A stretch of 64,000 nt of DNA from Burkholderiales bacterium 8X (GCA_902506565.1 LR732703.1:3124916-3188915), one strand, 5' to 3'. Shown: positions 49,756 to 58,957, counted from the stretch's first letter. The notes: a model not told the origin generated them from the sequence alone. A program made the numbers and translations.

Positions 49756-50222
49756 GCGCGCCCGCCTAGCCCGTGAAGCCGCCGCAGGTACGATGGAAGT
49801 TTTCGGCCAGAATCTGACCTTCGCCTCGGCGGTCGACCGCCGACGGTGAAGGTTGACGGATGCGATGCAAGCGCAGGGCGTCGTCTGATGAACGATTGTC
49901 TGACCAACAATATGCCGCACACGCGCAACCGCTGCTTTGTGCCGCTCGCACCAATGAGCGCGAGCTTGGCTTCGGCGCAGTTCACACAGCTTTGACGGCC
50001 TCTCGCAACTGCTCGGGCGTGCAGCCGAAGCTCTTCCCTGTCCTGTCTTGTTCTACGTAAACGGTTCACTCAACCCACAAGCAGGAGACGCGGGTCGACA
50101 ACCTGGAAGTGCAGGACGCCATTCTGCATGCGCCGAAATTGATGCGCTCTTGCAATCCGACTTGACGCGTGCATCAAGCTAGCCCCCTGATCAAACGAGC
50201 AATAAACGGTGCCGCGCGCCGT
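49756..50222. other. Gene-free stretch with an imperfect palindrome
   Basis: No convincing gene. It contains copy 3 of TTCGGCCAGAA (49801-49811) and, at 49816-49852, a near-perfect 37-base palindrome centred on GGCGGTCGACCGCC with arms ACCTTC/GAAGGT. It separates the element's small genes from the convergent D-aminoacylase operon and may include the right-hand boundary of the integrated element. No copy of the tRNA-Lys 3' end was found by eye. Confidence 0.5.
49816..49852. repeat. 37-bp imperfect palindrome
   Basis: Arms of about 18 bases around a perfect GGCGGTCGACCGCC centre. Could act as bidirectional terminator between convergent genes, or as a recombination site. No adjacent T tract. 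Confidence 0.65.
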
Positions 50223-51947
50223 TCAGCCGCACCGCTGTGGGCCGCGGATCAACCTGCCGGGCAAAGCACCGGTACGCTCGCCGTCTTCCATGATCGGCTC
50301 GCCCGCCTTGAGGGTCGCGCGGTAGCCTTCTGCCGTCTGCACCAGGCGCCGGCCACCAGCCGGTAGGTCGAAAGCTACGTACGGCGGCGGTATGCGCAGC
50401 CGTTCGAAATCTATGATGTTGACGTCGGCAAGGTAGCCGGGCCGCAGCAGTCCTCGGTCGCCAAGCCCGTAGATCCGTGCCGTGTCACGGGTTTGGCGCT
50501 GCACCATCAACTCAAGCGGCAGCGTGGGGCCGCGACGCCGATCACGAGCCCAGTGGGTAAGCATGTATGTCGGCATGCTCACGTCGCAGATATAACCGCA
50601 ATGTGCTCCGCCATCGGCCAGGCTCATCATTGTCCGTGGATGCTGCAGCTCGATGTGCAACTGGCTCAAGTCGTTGTAGGCGTAGTTGAAGCTCGGGAAG
50701 TAGACGATGCCCTTTCCGTCAAGGTCCATCAGCATGTCGTAGGCCACTTCCAGTGGGGTGCGGCCGCCGCGCTGAGCGATGGCGGAGATGCTCTGTTCCT
50801 GTGGCGGCTCGTAGTCGGGCTCTGCCCCCAACGCATACATCTTGTGAAAGCTCTGGGTGAGGTACGCGGTACGGGTGTCGTACTGCGCCGAGTTCATGAG
50901 CGCGTTCATGTCGGTGAGTTCCGCCCGCACCTGTGGATCGCGTAGCTGGGCTAGCTTCTCGGGCCAGGGCAGCGGTGCAATCTGCTGCCAGAGCGGGTGG
51001 CTCATGAAGGGATGCGTGGAGCCGAGCCACGCCATCAGGATTCCGGCCGGGCGTCCCGCGACGGCGCCGTAAAGCGGCACATTTTCCTTGTGCGTCGCGT
51101 CCAGCGCGGCAAGCAGGCGCTTCCAGGTGTCCGGCGTCTGGTCGGTCTGGACAAGTGCGAAGGCGACAGGCAGGTTGTTGTCCCGCGCCAACTGAGTCAT
51201 CCAGGGGAGTTCGGTCTCCATCTGGTAGTGGTTCGAGGTCATTTGGAACACGCCGTGCCCGACCTCTCCCAGTACCCGGGCAATGCCCAGGATCTCGTCC
51301 GGCGACGCAAAAGTCCCGGGCGGATACTTGCGATCCTGATACTTGTGGATGATGGTCCGGCTCGTCGAAAAGCCCAAGGCGCCGGCCCGCATTCCTTCGC
51401 GCACCAGCTGGACCATCGCCTGTATGTCCGCGGGCGTGGCTTCGTCGTGCGTGATGCCGCGTTCGCCCATTACAAAGGTCCGCAGTGCCGAATGCGGTAT
51501 TTGCGCGCCGACATCGAGCGCGCGCGGCATACGCTGCAATGCGTCGAGGTATTCCGGAAAACTTTCCCACTGCCAGTCGATGCCCTCAGCCAGAACGGTG
51601 CCGGGGATGTCTTCCACGCCCTCCATCACGCTGATAAGCCAGTCGCGCTTGTCAGCACGAACGGGGGCGAAGCCGACACCGCAGTTACCCATGACGACGC
51701 TGGTCACGCCGTGGTCGGTCGAGGGGCTGAGATACGGGTCCCAGGTCACCTGCCCGTCGTAATGGGTGTGGACGTCCACCCAGCCCGGGGTGACGATGGC
51801 GCCATCGGCCTGGATCTCTCGCTTACCGGACCCCAGCTTGCCGCCGACTTCGGCGATCCGGCCGTCGGTGATGCCGATGTCGCCCGTGAATCGCGGCTCA
51901 CCGCTGCCGTCGACGACGGTGCCGCCCCTAATGATGGTGTCGAACAT
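50223..51947 (-). CDS. N-acyl-D-amino-acid deacylase / amidohydrolase (D-aminoacylase family)
   Basis: A 574-residue metal-dependent hydrolase. The N-terminal beta-sandwich MFDTIIRGGTVVDGSG leads to the metal site His60/His62 in WVDVHTHYDGQVTWDP, then VVMGNCGVGFAP with the family Cys and SLADGGAHCGYICD near the C-terminus, matching COG3653. It would release free D-amino acids or related amines from N-acylated compounds. GAGAGG before the ATG at 51945-51947 decides the start. Last gene of the seven-gene operon. The substrate in this pathway is unknown, so a related carbamoyl or cyclic amide hydrolase is possible. Confidence 0.88.
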   Translation of the reverse strand: MFDTIIRGGTVVDGSGEPRFTGDIGITDGRIAEVGGKLGSGKREIQADGAIVTPGWVDVHTHYDGQVTWDPYLSPSTDHGVTSVVMGNCGVGFAPVRADKRDWLISVMEGVEDIPGTVLAEGIDWQWESFPEYLDALQRMPRALDVGAQIPHSALRTFVMGERGITHDEATPADIQAMVQLVREGMRAGALGFSTSRTIIHKYQDRKYPPGTFASPDEILGIARVLGEVGHGVFQMTSNHYQMETELPWMTQLARDNNLPVAFALVQTDQTPDTWKRLLAALDATHKENVPLYGAVAGRPAGILMAWLGSTHPFMSHPLWQQIAPLPWPEKLAQLRDPQVRAELTDMNALMNSAQYDTRTAYLTQSFHKMYALGAEPDYEPPQEQSISAIAQRGGRTPLEVAYDMLMDLDGKGIVYFPSFNYAYNDLSQLHIELQHPRTMMSLADGGAHCGYICDVSMPTYMLTHWARDRRRGPTLPLELMVQRQTRDTARIYGLGDRGLLRPGYLADVNIIDFERLRIPPPYVAFDLPAGGRRLVQTAEGYRATLKAGEPIMEDGERTGALPGRLIRGPQRCG

Positions 51948-51961
51948 ATAGATTCCTCTCG

Positions 51962-52969
51962 TCAATCGAGTTTGATGTTGGCGGCCTTGATGACCTCGCC
52001 CCAGCGCTCGCTGTCATTCTTCACGATGGCTGCAAAAGCAGCGCCGGCGGCGCCCGAGGGCTCATTGCCTTGCGTGTCGATCAGTTTGAGCATCTCGGGT
52101 GAACGCGCGATCTTGGCGAGCAGGTCGCTGATCTTCCGGGCCGCGATGGGGTCCATGTTGCCCGGGCCGAAGATGCCCTGCCACCCAACGATGTCCAGGC
52201 CTTTGACGCCCTGCTCCGCGATGGTCGGCATGTCGGGCAGCACCGGCACGCGCGTTGGGGTGGCCGTCCCGAGCCCCTTGGCCTTGCCCGCCTTGATGAG
52301 CTGGACTGCAGTGGCTGTACCGTCGAAATAAAGCTGCACCTCGCCTGCCACCAGGGCGCGCGAGGCATCGGCTGTTCCCTTGTAGGGGACGTGCGTCATC
52401 TTCGTGCCCGTGCGCATCTGCAGCAGCTCGCCATTCAGATGCGAGGTCGAGCCTTGCGAGAAAGAGGCATAGTTCAGTTTGCCCGGGTTGGCCTTCGCAT
52501 ACGTCACCAGTTCCTTGACGTTGTTGAACGGGGCGTCCGGCGGCGCGATCAGCACCGTGGCCGACTTGACCATCTGCGCGAGCGGAGTGAAGTCCTTGAC
52601 AGGGTCGTACGGCAGCTTCGCATAGAGGTGCGGGTTCTGCGTATGAGTGATGACGATCGTGTAGAGCAAGGTGTGCCCGTCGGCAGGCGCGCGCGCCACG
52701 TCCTGCGCGCCGATGAATGTGCCCGCGCCTGGCTTGTTATCGACGATGACGTTTGCGCCACTCAGTTCATCGGTCATGAGCTTGGCAATGACCCGGGCGG
52801 TCGCGTCCGATCCGGAACCCGCCGGAAATGGCACGACGATGCGGATTGGCTTGCCGGCGATAGGCCACGTGGGCGACTGGGCAAAGGCAACAGGCGCCGT
52901 GGCAAGCATCAGGGCCGCAGATGCGGCAAGTGCGAAGAGGGGGCGACGGTAGCAAATGATTGCGTTCAT
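51962..52969 (-). CDS. Bug/TctC-family periplasmic solute-binding protein
   Basis: A 335-residue tripartite-tricarboxylate-type receptor. Signal peptide about 1-31 (AASAALMLATAPVAFAQ), then WPIAGKPIRIVVPFPAGSGSD, DNKPGAGTFIGAQDVARAPADG and KLNYASFSQGSTSHLNGEL, all typical of Bug proteins, which bind carboxylates or small amides. No TctA/TctB membrane genes are linked, which is common in Burkholderiales. The shorter start at 52967-52969 is chosen because it gives a normal signal peptide. Confidence 0.93.
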   Translation of the reverse strand: MNAIICYRRPLFALAASAALMLATAPVAFAQSPTWPIAGKPIRIVVPFPAGSGSDATARVIAKLMTDELSGANVIVDNKPGAGTFIGAQDVARAPADGHTLLYTIVITHTQNPHLYAKLPYDPVKDFTPLAQMVKSATVLIAPPDAPFNNVKELVTYAKANPGKLNYASFSQGSTSHLNGELLQMRTGTKMTHVPYKGTADASRALVAGEVQLYFDGTATAVQLIKAGKAKGLGTATPTRVPVLPDMPTIAEQGVKGLDIVGWQGIFGPGNMDPIAARKISDLLAKIARSPEMLKLIDTQGNEPSGAAGAAFAAIVKNDSERWGEVIKAANIKLD

Positions 52970-53052
52970 GGTTGTCTTGATGGAATGGAATTGGCGCCTT
53001 GAAGCGCTTTCTCGATGGACAGCGTGGCTGGCCGATGAGGCTGAAACCAAAA

Positions 53053-54513
53053 CTACAAGCCAAGCCCCGCGAGGCAGATGTACTTGATCTCAAGGAAGTC
53101 CTCCAGCCCGTACTTCGATCCCTCGCGACCGAGCCCAGATTGCTTCACACCACCAAAGGGAGCCTCGGCGGTGGATATCAAGCCGGTGTTCACGCCGACG
53201 ATGCCTGCCTCGAGCGCTTCGGCAACGCGCATGACGCGCCCGATGTCCCGGCTGTACAAATAAGACGCCAGACCGAATTCGGTGTCATTGGCCGAGGCGA
53301 TCGCCTCGGCTTCGGTGTCGAAAGCGAAGATCGGCGCCAGCGGCCCGAAGGTCTCTTCGTGAGCGACGAGCATGTCGCTGGTCGCGCTACCGATGACGGT
53401 CGGCTCGTAGAACTGGCCGCCGAGCATGTGCCGCTTGCCCCCGACCAACACCTGCCCACCCTTGGCCAGCGCGTCCTGCACGTGTTCCTCGATCTTGGCC
53501 ACGGCCTTCGCATCGATCAGCGGGCCTTGCGTGACGCCGGGTTCGACCCCGGGCCCGACCTGCATGGCGGCGACTTTGGCAACCAGCTTCTGCGTGAACT
53601 CGGCCAGCGCGCCACGCTGCACGTAGATGCGGTTGGCGCAGACGCAGGTCTGTCCCGTGTTGCGGTACTTCGAGACCATCGCGCCCTCCACCGCTGCGTC
53701 GATGTCGGCGTCATCGAAAACGATGAACGGCGCGTTGCCGCCGAGTTCGAGTGACAGCTTCTTGACGGTGTCGGCGCACTTGCGCATGAGCGTACGACCC
53801 ACGGCGGTGGAGCCGGTGAAGCTCAGCTTTCGCACGATCGGGCTGCGGGTCATCTCCCCGCCAATTTCGCTCGCTGAGCCGGTCAACACCGAAAGAAGGC
53901 CGTCCGGCACGCCCGCGCGCTGCGCCAGCTCGGCGAACGCCAGCGCAGAGTAAGGCGTCTGCGTGGCAGGCTTCACCACCATCGAGCAGCCGGCTGCAAG
54001 CGCCGGGCCCACCTTGCGAGTCAGCATCGCGGTCGGAAAGTTCCACGGGGTGATCGCAGCCGTCACTCCGATCGGCTGTTTGATCGCGAGGATGCGCCGA
54101 TCGGCCTGCGCAGCTGGAATGGTGTCGCCATAGACGCGGCGCGCCTCTTCGGCAAACCATTCGATGAACGAGGCCGCATATGCGATCTCGCCCTTGCTCT
54201 CGGCCAGCGGTTTGCCCTGCTCGGAAGTCATGATGAGCGCCAGGTCGTCCTGGTTCGCGAGCATCAGATCGTTGAGGCGGCGCAGGATGGCAGAGCGCTC
54301 CTTTGCAGGTCGAGCCGCCCAGGTCTTTTGGGCCGATTCAGCGGCTTCGATGGCTCGCACGGTCTCGGTCACGCCGCACATCGGCACGGTGCCGATCGTC
54401 TCCCCCGTCGCGGGATCGGTCACCGGAACGGTCTGGCCGCTATCGGCATCGATCCACTTGCCGGCGAGAAAAGCCTGCATTCGCAGCAAAGAGGGGTCCT
54501 GAAGTTTCAGCAT
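53053..54513 (-). CDS. NAD(P)-dependent aldehyde dehydrogenase, succinate-semialdehyde type
   Basis: A 486-residue ALDH of the GabD group. It has AITPWNFPTAMLTRKVGPALAAGC, the Rossmann loop FTGSTAVGR, the catalytic Glu in KLSLELGGNAPFIVFDDADID, catalytic Cys in NTGQTCVCANR, and a C-terminal SGLGREGSKYGLEDFLEIKY, which is a GabD hallmark. Oxidises succinic or a similar omega-carboxy semialdehyde. Relatives also oxidise 2-oxoglutarate semialdehyde or sulfolactaldehyde, so the true substrate depends on the operon's pathway. Fifth gene of the operon. Confidence 0.92.
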   Translation of the reverse strand: MLKLQDPSLLRMQAFLAGKWIDADSGQTVPVTDPATGETIGTVPMCGVTETVRAIEAAESAQKTWAARPAKERSAILRRLNDLMLANQDDLALIMTSEQGKPLAESKGEIAYAASFIEWFAEEARRVYGDTIPAAQADRRILAIKQPIGVTAAITPWNFPTAMLTRKVGPALAAGCSMVVKPATQTPYSALAFAELAQRAGVPDGLLSVLTGSASEIGGEMTRSPIVRKLSFTGSTAVGRTLMRKCADTVKKLSLELGGNAPFIVFDDADIDAAVEGAMVSKYRNTGQTCVCANRIYVQRGALAEFTQKLVAKVAAMQVGPGVEPGVTQGPLIDAKAVAKIEEHVQDALAKGGQVLVGGKRHMLGGQFYEPTVIGSATSDMLVAHEETFGPLAPIFAFDTEAEAIASANDTEFGLASYLYSRDIGRVMRVAEALEAGIVGVNTGLISTAEAPFGGVKQSGLGREGSKYGLEDFLEIKYICLAGLGL

Positions 54514-54538
54514 TGCTCGTTTCCGTTCTTGATGCGGG

Positions 54539-55375
54539 TCATGCCATCGCCTGCCCGCCGTTGAGGTCCAACGTGATGCCCGTGATGAAAGCGGCGTCGT
54601 CCGAAGCCAGAAACGCGACGCTCGCCGCGACATCCTCGACTTCGCAGTGCCGCTTAAGGGGAATTTCGTCCATGATCCGTGCGCGCTCCTCGGGTGTTCG
54701 CCGTTGGTTCCACAGGCCGCGCGTGCGATCGGTCATCACGATGCCAGGGCAAATGCAGTTCACGGTGATGCCATGCGAGCCGTATTCCATCGCGAGCTGG
54801 CGCGTCAGCGAAGCCATGGCCCCTTTTGCGGCGGCATAGTTCGCGCCTGCGATCAGGCTGCCGAACCGGCCTGCCTTCGATCCGAAGTTGACGATGCGGC
54901 CGCCACCACGCTCGATCATGTGCGGCAGCACGGCGCGGCAAGCCCAGACGGCGCTCATCATGTTGAGCTGCATCACGTCGTTCCAGTGGGCATCGGTCTC
55001 GTCCAGAAACTTGTAGGGCGTGTGCAGCGATCCGCCGGCGTTGTTGACCAGAACGTCGAAAGAACCATGCTCCCGGCACAGAGCCCGGATGCTCGCAGCC
55101 GTGTCGTCCGCATCGGACGAATTCATGACGCTGGTGTGCACGGTTAAACCGGCCTGCTTTGCGAGCGCTGCAGCTTCACCGAGTGCGCTTTCGTCCCGGT
55201 CGGTGATGCACACGGTCGCACCTTCAGCCGCAAGGCGCAGGCCGGCCGCGAAGCCCAGGCCGCGCGCCGCGGCGGTGAGCAGGGCCACACGCCCCGTAAA
55301 GCGTTTGCAAGCGCGCGAAGGATCGCTTTCGCGCAGGCTCCCTACGGAGCCGAAGTCGATAGCGTTCGAACTCAT
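54539..55375 (-). CDS. SDR family oxidoreductase (FabG-like)
   Basis: A 278-residue classical SDR. LLTAAARGLGFAAGLRLAA carries a variant of the TGxxxGxG motif (TAAARGLG), then LVNNAGG, GSKAGRFGS, YAAAKGA as Tyr-Lys, and a C-terminal ITLDLNGGQAMA. The first glycine of TGxxxGxG is replaced by Ala. An N-terminal extension of about 25 residues precedes the Rossmann fold. It probably oxidises an alcohol or sugar intermediate of the operon pathway. Confidence 0.9.
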   Translation of the reverse strand: MSSNAIDFGSVGSLRESDPSRACKRFTGRVALLTAAARGLGFAAGLRLAAEGATVCITDRDESALGEAAALAKQAGLTVHTSVMNSSDADDTAASIRALCREHGSFDVLVNNAGGSLHTPYKFLDETDAHWNDVMQLNMMSAVWACRAVLPHMIERGGGRIVNFGSKAGRFGSLIAGANYAAAKGAMASLTRQLAMEYGSHGITVNCICPGIVMTDRTRGLWNQRRTPEERARIMDEIPLKRHCEVEDVAASVAFLASDDAAFITGITLDLNGGQAMA

Positions 55376-55378
55376 CGC

Positions 55379-56392
55379 CTACTCCGCGGTGATGTTGGCA
55401 AACCGGATGACCTTGTCCCAACGCTCGCTCTCGCTGCGGATGCGCTGCTTGAATTCGTCGATCGACCCACCCACCGGCTCGGCACCTACCCGCTCCAGGC
55501 GTGCCCGGAATTCGGGCGTGAGCAGGATCTTGTTCACCTCGGTGTTGATGCGCTCGAGGATCGCAACCGGCGTGCCGGATGGCGCGAGCAACGCGAACCA
55601 GCCCTGCGAGTCGAAGCCTTTCACGCCCGACTCGTCCAGTGTGGGCAGCTCCGGTGCCGAGGGGGAACGCTTCATCGTCGTCACGCCCAGCGCACGTACC
55701 GTCCCGGCCTTGATATGCGGCAGCGAAGCCGGCAGGTTGTCGAACATCATGTCGATCTGTCCACCGATCAGGTCCTGCAACGCCGGCGCACTTCCGCGAT
55801 AAGGCACGTGCACGATGTAGGTGTTGGTCATGGCCTTGAACATCTCGCTGGACAGATGCGGGGTTCCGCCGATGCTCGACGAGCCGTAGTTCAGCTTGCC
55901 GACGTTCTGGCGCGCGTAGTCGACGAGTTGCTGGGTGCTCTTCACAGGCAGCTTGTTGGCGACCACCAGCACGTTCGGCACCGACGCAACGACCACGATC
56001 GGCGCGAAGTCCTTGGCAACGTCGAAGCCGAGGGTCTTCTTGAAGAGGATCGGGTTGATCGTCAGGGTCTGTGGCGCACCCAGCACCAGGGTGTAGCCGT
56101 CAGCGGCTGCGCGGGCCGCTTCCGCCATTCCGATGTTGCCGCTTGCGCCACTGCGGTTGTCGACCACGAACGGCTGCCCGAGCACGGTTTGCAGGCGCTC
56201 GGCAATCGCGCGCGCGACGATGTCGGTGGCCCCGCCCGGCGGAAACGGCACGATCAATCGCACCGGCTTGCTCGGATAGGAAGACTGAGCCTGGCTCAAG
56301 GCCGGGAGGCTGCCCGCCATCAAGACGCCGGCCGCAAGCACCACCTTGCCCAGCACTCGGCGACGAGTTGTTCTGCTTTTCAAATCCATCAT
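55379..56392 (-). CDS. Bug/TctC-family periplasmic solute-binding protein (second copy)
   Basis: A 337-residue paralogue of the receptor at 51962. The signal has a twin-Arg-like start (SRTTRRRVLGKVVLAAGVLM). The body has SYPSKPVRLIVPFPPGGATD, DNRSGASGNIGMAEAARAAADG and KLNYGSSSIGGTPHLSSEMF. The ATG at 56390-56392 has AGGAG about 7 bases upstream; an ATG three codons further in frame at 56405 overlaps that site and is less likely. Two distinct Bug proteins in one operon suggest uptake or sensing of two related ligands. Confidence 0.92.
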   Translation of the reverse strand: MMDLKSRTTRRRVLGKVVLAAGVLMAGSLPALSQAQSSYPSKPVRLIVPFPPGGATDIVARAIAERLQTVLGQPFVVDNRSGASGNIGMAEAARAAADGYTLVLGAPQTLTINPILFKKTLGFDVAKDFAPIVVVASVPNVLVVANKLPVKSTQQLVDYARQNVGKLNYGSSSIGGTPHLSSEMFKAMTNTYIVHVPYRGSAPALQDLIGGQIDMMFDNLPASLPHIKAGTVRALGVTTMKRSPSAPELPTLDESGVKGFDSQGWFALLAPSGTPVAILERINTEVNKILLTPEFRARLERVGAEPVGGSIDEFKQRIRSESERWDKVIRFANITAE

Positions 56393-56412
56393 TGCTTTGC
56401 TCCTCATCAGAT

Positions 56413-57132
56413 TTAGTTCATCCATGTACCGCCGTTGACGTCGAGCGCGTGACCCGTCACGTAGCGCGCACCGGCCGAGCAGAGGTAGTGGGCCGCATCC
56501 GCGATCTCGGATGCCGTGCCCAGCCGACCCAGCGGTATCCGGGTCGAGAGTTCGGCCCAACGCGACTGCGGAATCATGGTGCCCTCGATGGCACCTGGCA
56601 CGACCGCGTTGACGCGCACGCCGTCGCCCGCCAGCTCCACGGCAAGCGACTTCACCAGCGACAACACGCCCGCCTTGGAAGCGCAGTAGTGGGGCTTGGT
56701 GCCTTCGGGTGACGCGGTGAGCGCGGCGTAGCCGGTGCGCGCGGCGCGCGAGGAAACCAGAACCATCGCACCGCGGCTGCCGCGCAGCAGCGGGATCGCG
56801 GATTTCGCGACCAGGAAGCTGCCGGTGAGATTGACCTCCAGCAGGCGGCGCCATTCGGCCGCATCGATCTGTTCGATCGGCTTGGCCTGCGCAGTGATGC
56901 CGGCCGAATGCACCAGGGCCGCCAGCGGGCCTTGCGCAGCCGCAGCCTTCATGAGCTCCGCGCAATCCGACTCGTCGGTGACATCTGCGCGTATGAACGA
57001 AGCACCTTGGGGCAATTCCGCCTGCGGCGGCTGCAGATCTGCAATCAGCACCCGATGGTCCAGACAGAAGCGTTGAACGCAGGCCCAGCCGATATTGCTG
57101 GACCCGCCAGTAACGATGGCGATCGGCTTCAT
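56413..57132 (-). CDS. SDR family oxidoreductase
   Basis: A 239-residue SDR: VTGGSSNIGWACVQ as a TGxxxGxG variant (Asn for the middle Gly context), LVHSAGI, VLVSSRAARTG, HYCASKAGVLSLVKS for Tyr-Lys, and GHALDVNGGTW. Second SDR of the operon, immediately downstream of the ThDP-enzyme gene (7-base gap). Substrate unknown; a sugar- or hydroxyacid-type dehydrogenase is likely from context with a lactonase. Confidence 0.9.
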   Translation of the reverse strand: MKPIAIVTGGSSNIGWACVQRFCLDHRVLIADLQPPQAELPQGASFIRADVTDESDCAELMKAAAAQGPLAALVHSAGITAQAKPIEQIDAAEWRRLLEVNLTGSFLVAKSAIPLLRGSRGAMVLVSSRAARTGYAALTASPEGTKPHYCASKAGVLSLVKSLAVELAGDGVRVNAVVPGAIEGTMIPQSRWAELSTRIPLGRLGTASEIADAAHYLCSAGARYVTGHALDVNGGTWMN

Positions 57133-57139
57133 GGACGCG

Positions 57140-58822
57140 TCAGTAGTCAGAGGCCAGGATATGACTGGCGGCCGGGTCGATGGCGAGGTCGATCACTGTC
57201 GGCAGGTCGGCGTTTCGGGCCGCGGCGATCGCATCCTCCAGCGCATCGGCCTTGTCGACGCGAATGCCGATGCAGCCCATGCCGCGCGCGATCTGGGCGA
57301 AGTCCATCGGCGAGAAGTCGACCGCGATGCGGCGCCCCTTCATGTTGTCGCGCACCATTCCCAGTCCCTGGTTGTTGGCGACGATGACGGTAATCGGCAG
57401 CCGCTCCTGGACGCAGGTGGCGAGCGTGCTGAGCGTCATCGCCGCGCCTCCGTCGCCAATCACGCAGATGGTGTTGCGTTCCGGATAGACCAGCTTGGTC
57501 GCGGCCGCCGCCGGGAGGCCCCAGCCCATGCCTCCGATGCCGCCGGGCACGACCAGTTGCCCAGGCGTGCGCAGGCGCAGCATGCTGGTGATCCAGATCC
57601 GGTTGTTGCCTGCGTCGAGCACCAGCATGTCGTTCGGCGTGAGCACGCGATCCAGCGCTCGCACCATGTCGGAGTAGTGCAAGGTGCCGGTGCCCGCCTC
57701 GGTGGGCGGCATGACGCCGAAGCCGTGCTCGGTGTTGTTCTGCGCGATTTTCTCGAGGCGCGATTCCTTCTTCTCCTCGCCGAGCGGCATCTCGCAGAGC
57801 ATCTCGAGCACGTCTGCCGCATCCCCGGTGATCGCATGGTCCACCGGGTAGACCCAGCCGGCATGACGCGCATCGATGTCGACTTGCGCAATTCGCTGGC
57901 GGCCCGGCTCGATCAGCCCCTTCTCGCGGAACCGCAGGTAGTCCGGTCCCAGGCTTGCGCCCAATGCCACCACCAGGTCGGCGTTCGCGACCATCCGGTT
58001 GGCGCTGCGGCTGCCCCAGGTACCCAGCATGCCGACTGCGATCGGCAGGGTTTCGTCGACCGCGCCTTTTCCGTTGTAGCTGGTCGCCACGGCGGCGCCA
58101 GCCTTCTGAGCAACCTGCGCGAGTAGCGCCCGCGCACGATCGGTCTGAACGCCCTGCCCGGCCAGGATGACCGGATTGCGAGCCTCCGCGATCATGTGCG
58201 CAAGACGTGCGACGCCGTTCGCATCCGGGCGGGCCGGCGTATGACGCAGGTAGCCCTCGGACGGGTAGAGGTGCACTCGGGGGTCGTCCTGCATCTCGCG
58301 GCGAATGATCGGCGACTTCAGCACCAAGGCCGCGGGCCCCATGCGCGGCAACTGCGCGTGCTTGAACGCCAGTTGCAAGCCGTAGACCGCCTCCTGGGGT
58401 TCGGTCGCATAGCCGGTGTACTTGGTCATCGTGCCCATGACCGTGCGCACGTCCGCGGCACCGTAGTCGCCGGTCATGGTCTGGTAGACGCCATACATGC
58501 CGAACCCGTCGTAGCAAGAGGTGTCGGTCATCACCACCATGGGCGAACCGGCGAAGTGGGCTTCCAGGATGCCGAACGCGCCCGTGCTCGCGGCAAAGGG
58601 GCCTTGCCCCATGAACACTCCGGGGCGGCCGGTCAACTTGCCGTAGACCTGCGCCATGACCGAGGCGATCTGCTCGCTGCGAGTGAGCACGACGCGAAAG
58701 CGGTCGCGCACCTCATAGAACTCGTCGAGCATCCAGGTGATGCCAAGGCCGGGCAAGGTGAATGCGTGGGTTGCACCGCACTCGAGAAGGGTTCGGACAA
58801 TCGCTTTCTTGGTAGTGGTCAT
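57140..58822 (-). CDS. Thiamine-diphosphate-dependent enzyme of the acetolactate-synthase/decarboxylase family
   Basis: A 560-residue ThDP enzyme with Pyr, central and PP domains. The N-terminal catalytic Glu is in LTRSEQIASVMAQVYGKLTG, the central domain has LGASLGPDYLRFREKGLI, and the PP domain has the Mg/ThDP motif GDGGAAMTLSTLAT followed by VIVANNQG. By eye, acetolactate synthase, benzoylformate- or other 2-oxoacid decarboxylase-type functions cannot be separated. It is the first gene of the operon; the ATG at 58820-58822 lies about 75 bases after a 14-bp LacI-type operator. No small regulatory subunit (IlvH) is present, arguing against branched-chain biosynthesis. Confidence 0.88.
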   Translation of the reverse strand: MTTTKKAIVRTLLECGATHAFTLPGLGITWMLDEFYEVRDRFRVVLTRSEQIASVMAQVYGKLTGRPGVFMGQGPFAASTGAFGILEAHFAGSPMVVMTDTSCYDGFGMYGVYQTMTGDYGAADVRTVMGTMTKYTGYATEPQEAVYGLQLAFKHAQLPRMGPAALVLKSPIIRREMQDDPRVHLYPSEGYLRHTPARPDANGVARLAHMIAEARNPVILAGQGVQTDRARALLAQVAQKAGAAVATSYNGKGAVDETLPIAVGMLGTWGSRSANRMVANADLVVALGASLGPDYLRFREKGLIEPGRQRIAQVDIDARHAGWVYPVDHAITGDAADVLEMLCEMPLGEEKKESRLEKIAQNNTEHGFGVMPPTEAGTGTLHYSDMVRALDRVLTPNDMLVLDAGNNRIWITSMLRLRTPGQLVVPGGIGGMGWGLPAAAATKLVYPERNTICVIGDGGAAMTLSTLATCVQERLPITVIVANNQGLGMVRDNMKGRRIAVDFSPMDFAQIARGMGCIGIRVDKADALEDAIAAARNADLPTVIDLAIDPAASHILASDY

Positions 58823-58896
58823 TCGGAAATAGGGGATTGGTTTGGGGAAGATGGAAAGGCGATCTCGGGAGATCTGACGCGGTTGCGTAAGCTTAC

Positions 58897-58910
58897 TGCA
58901 AGCGCTTGCA
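58897..58910. promoter_or_regulatory. LacI-type operator upstream of the ThDP-enzyme operon
   Basis: TGCAAGCGCTTGCA, a perfect 14-bp palindrome with the CG-centred core usual for LacI-family sites. It matches, with one change, the site at 62626. It lies about 75 bases before the operon start codon, so a bound repressor would overlap the promoter. Confidence 0.85.
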
Positions 58911-58957
58911 TTGGCGGTGGCACAGTGTCTTTTCTTTATTGGGGAAAACCATAAATC

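Noticed and set aside
42380..50222. Right-hand attachment repeat of the tRNA-Lys 3' end
   Set aside because: No convincing copy of the last 20 bases of the tRNA was found by eye; the boundary is left open.
55303..55318. TTTGCAAGCG-like sequence as a third LacI operator
   Set aside because: Lies inside an SDR coding region, the palindrome is centred differently (TTGCAA), and it is not upstream of a gene start.
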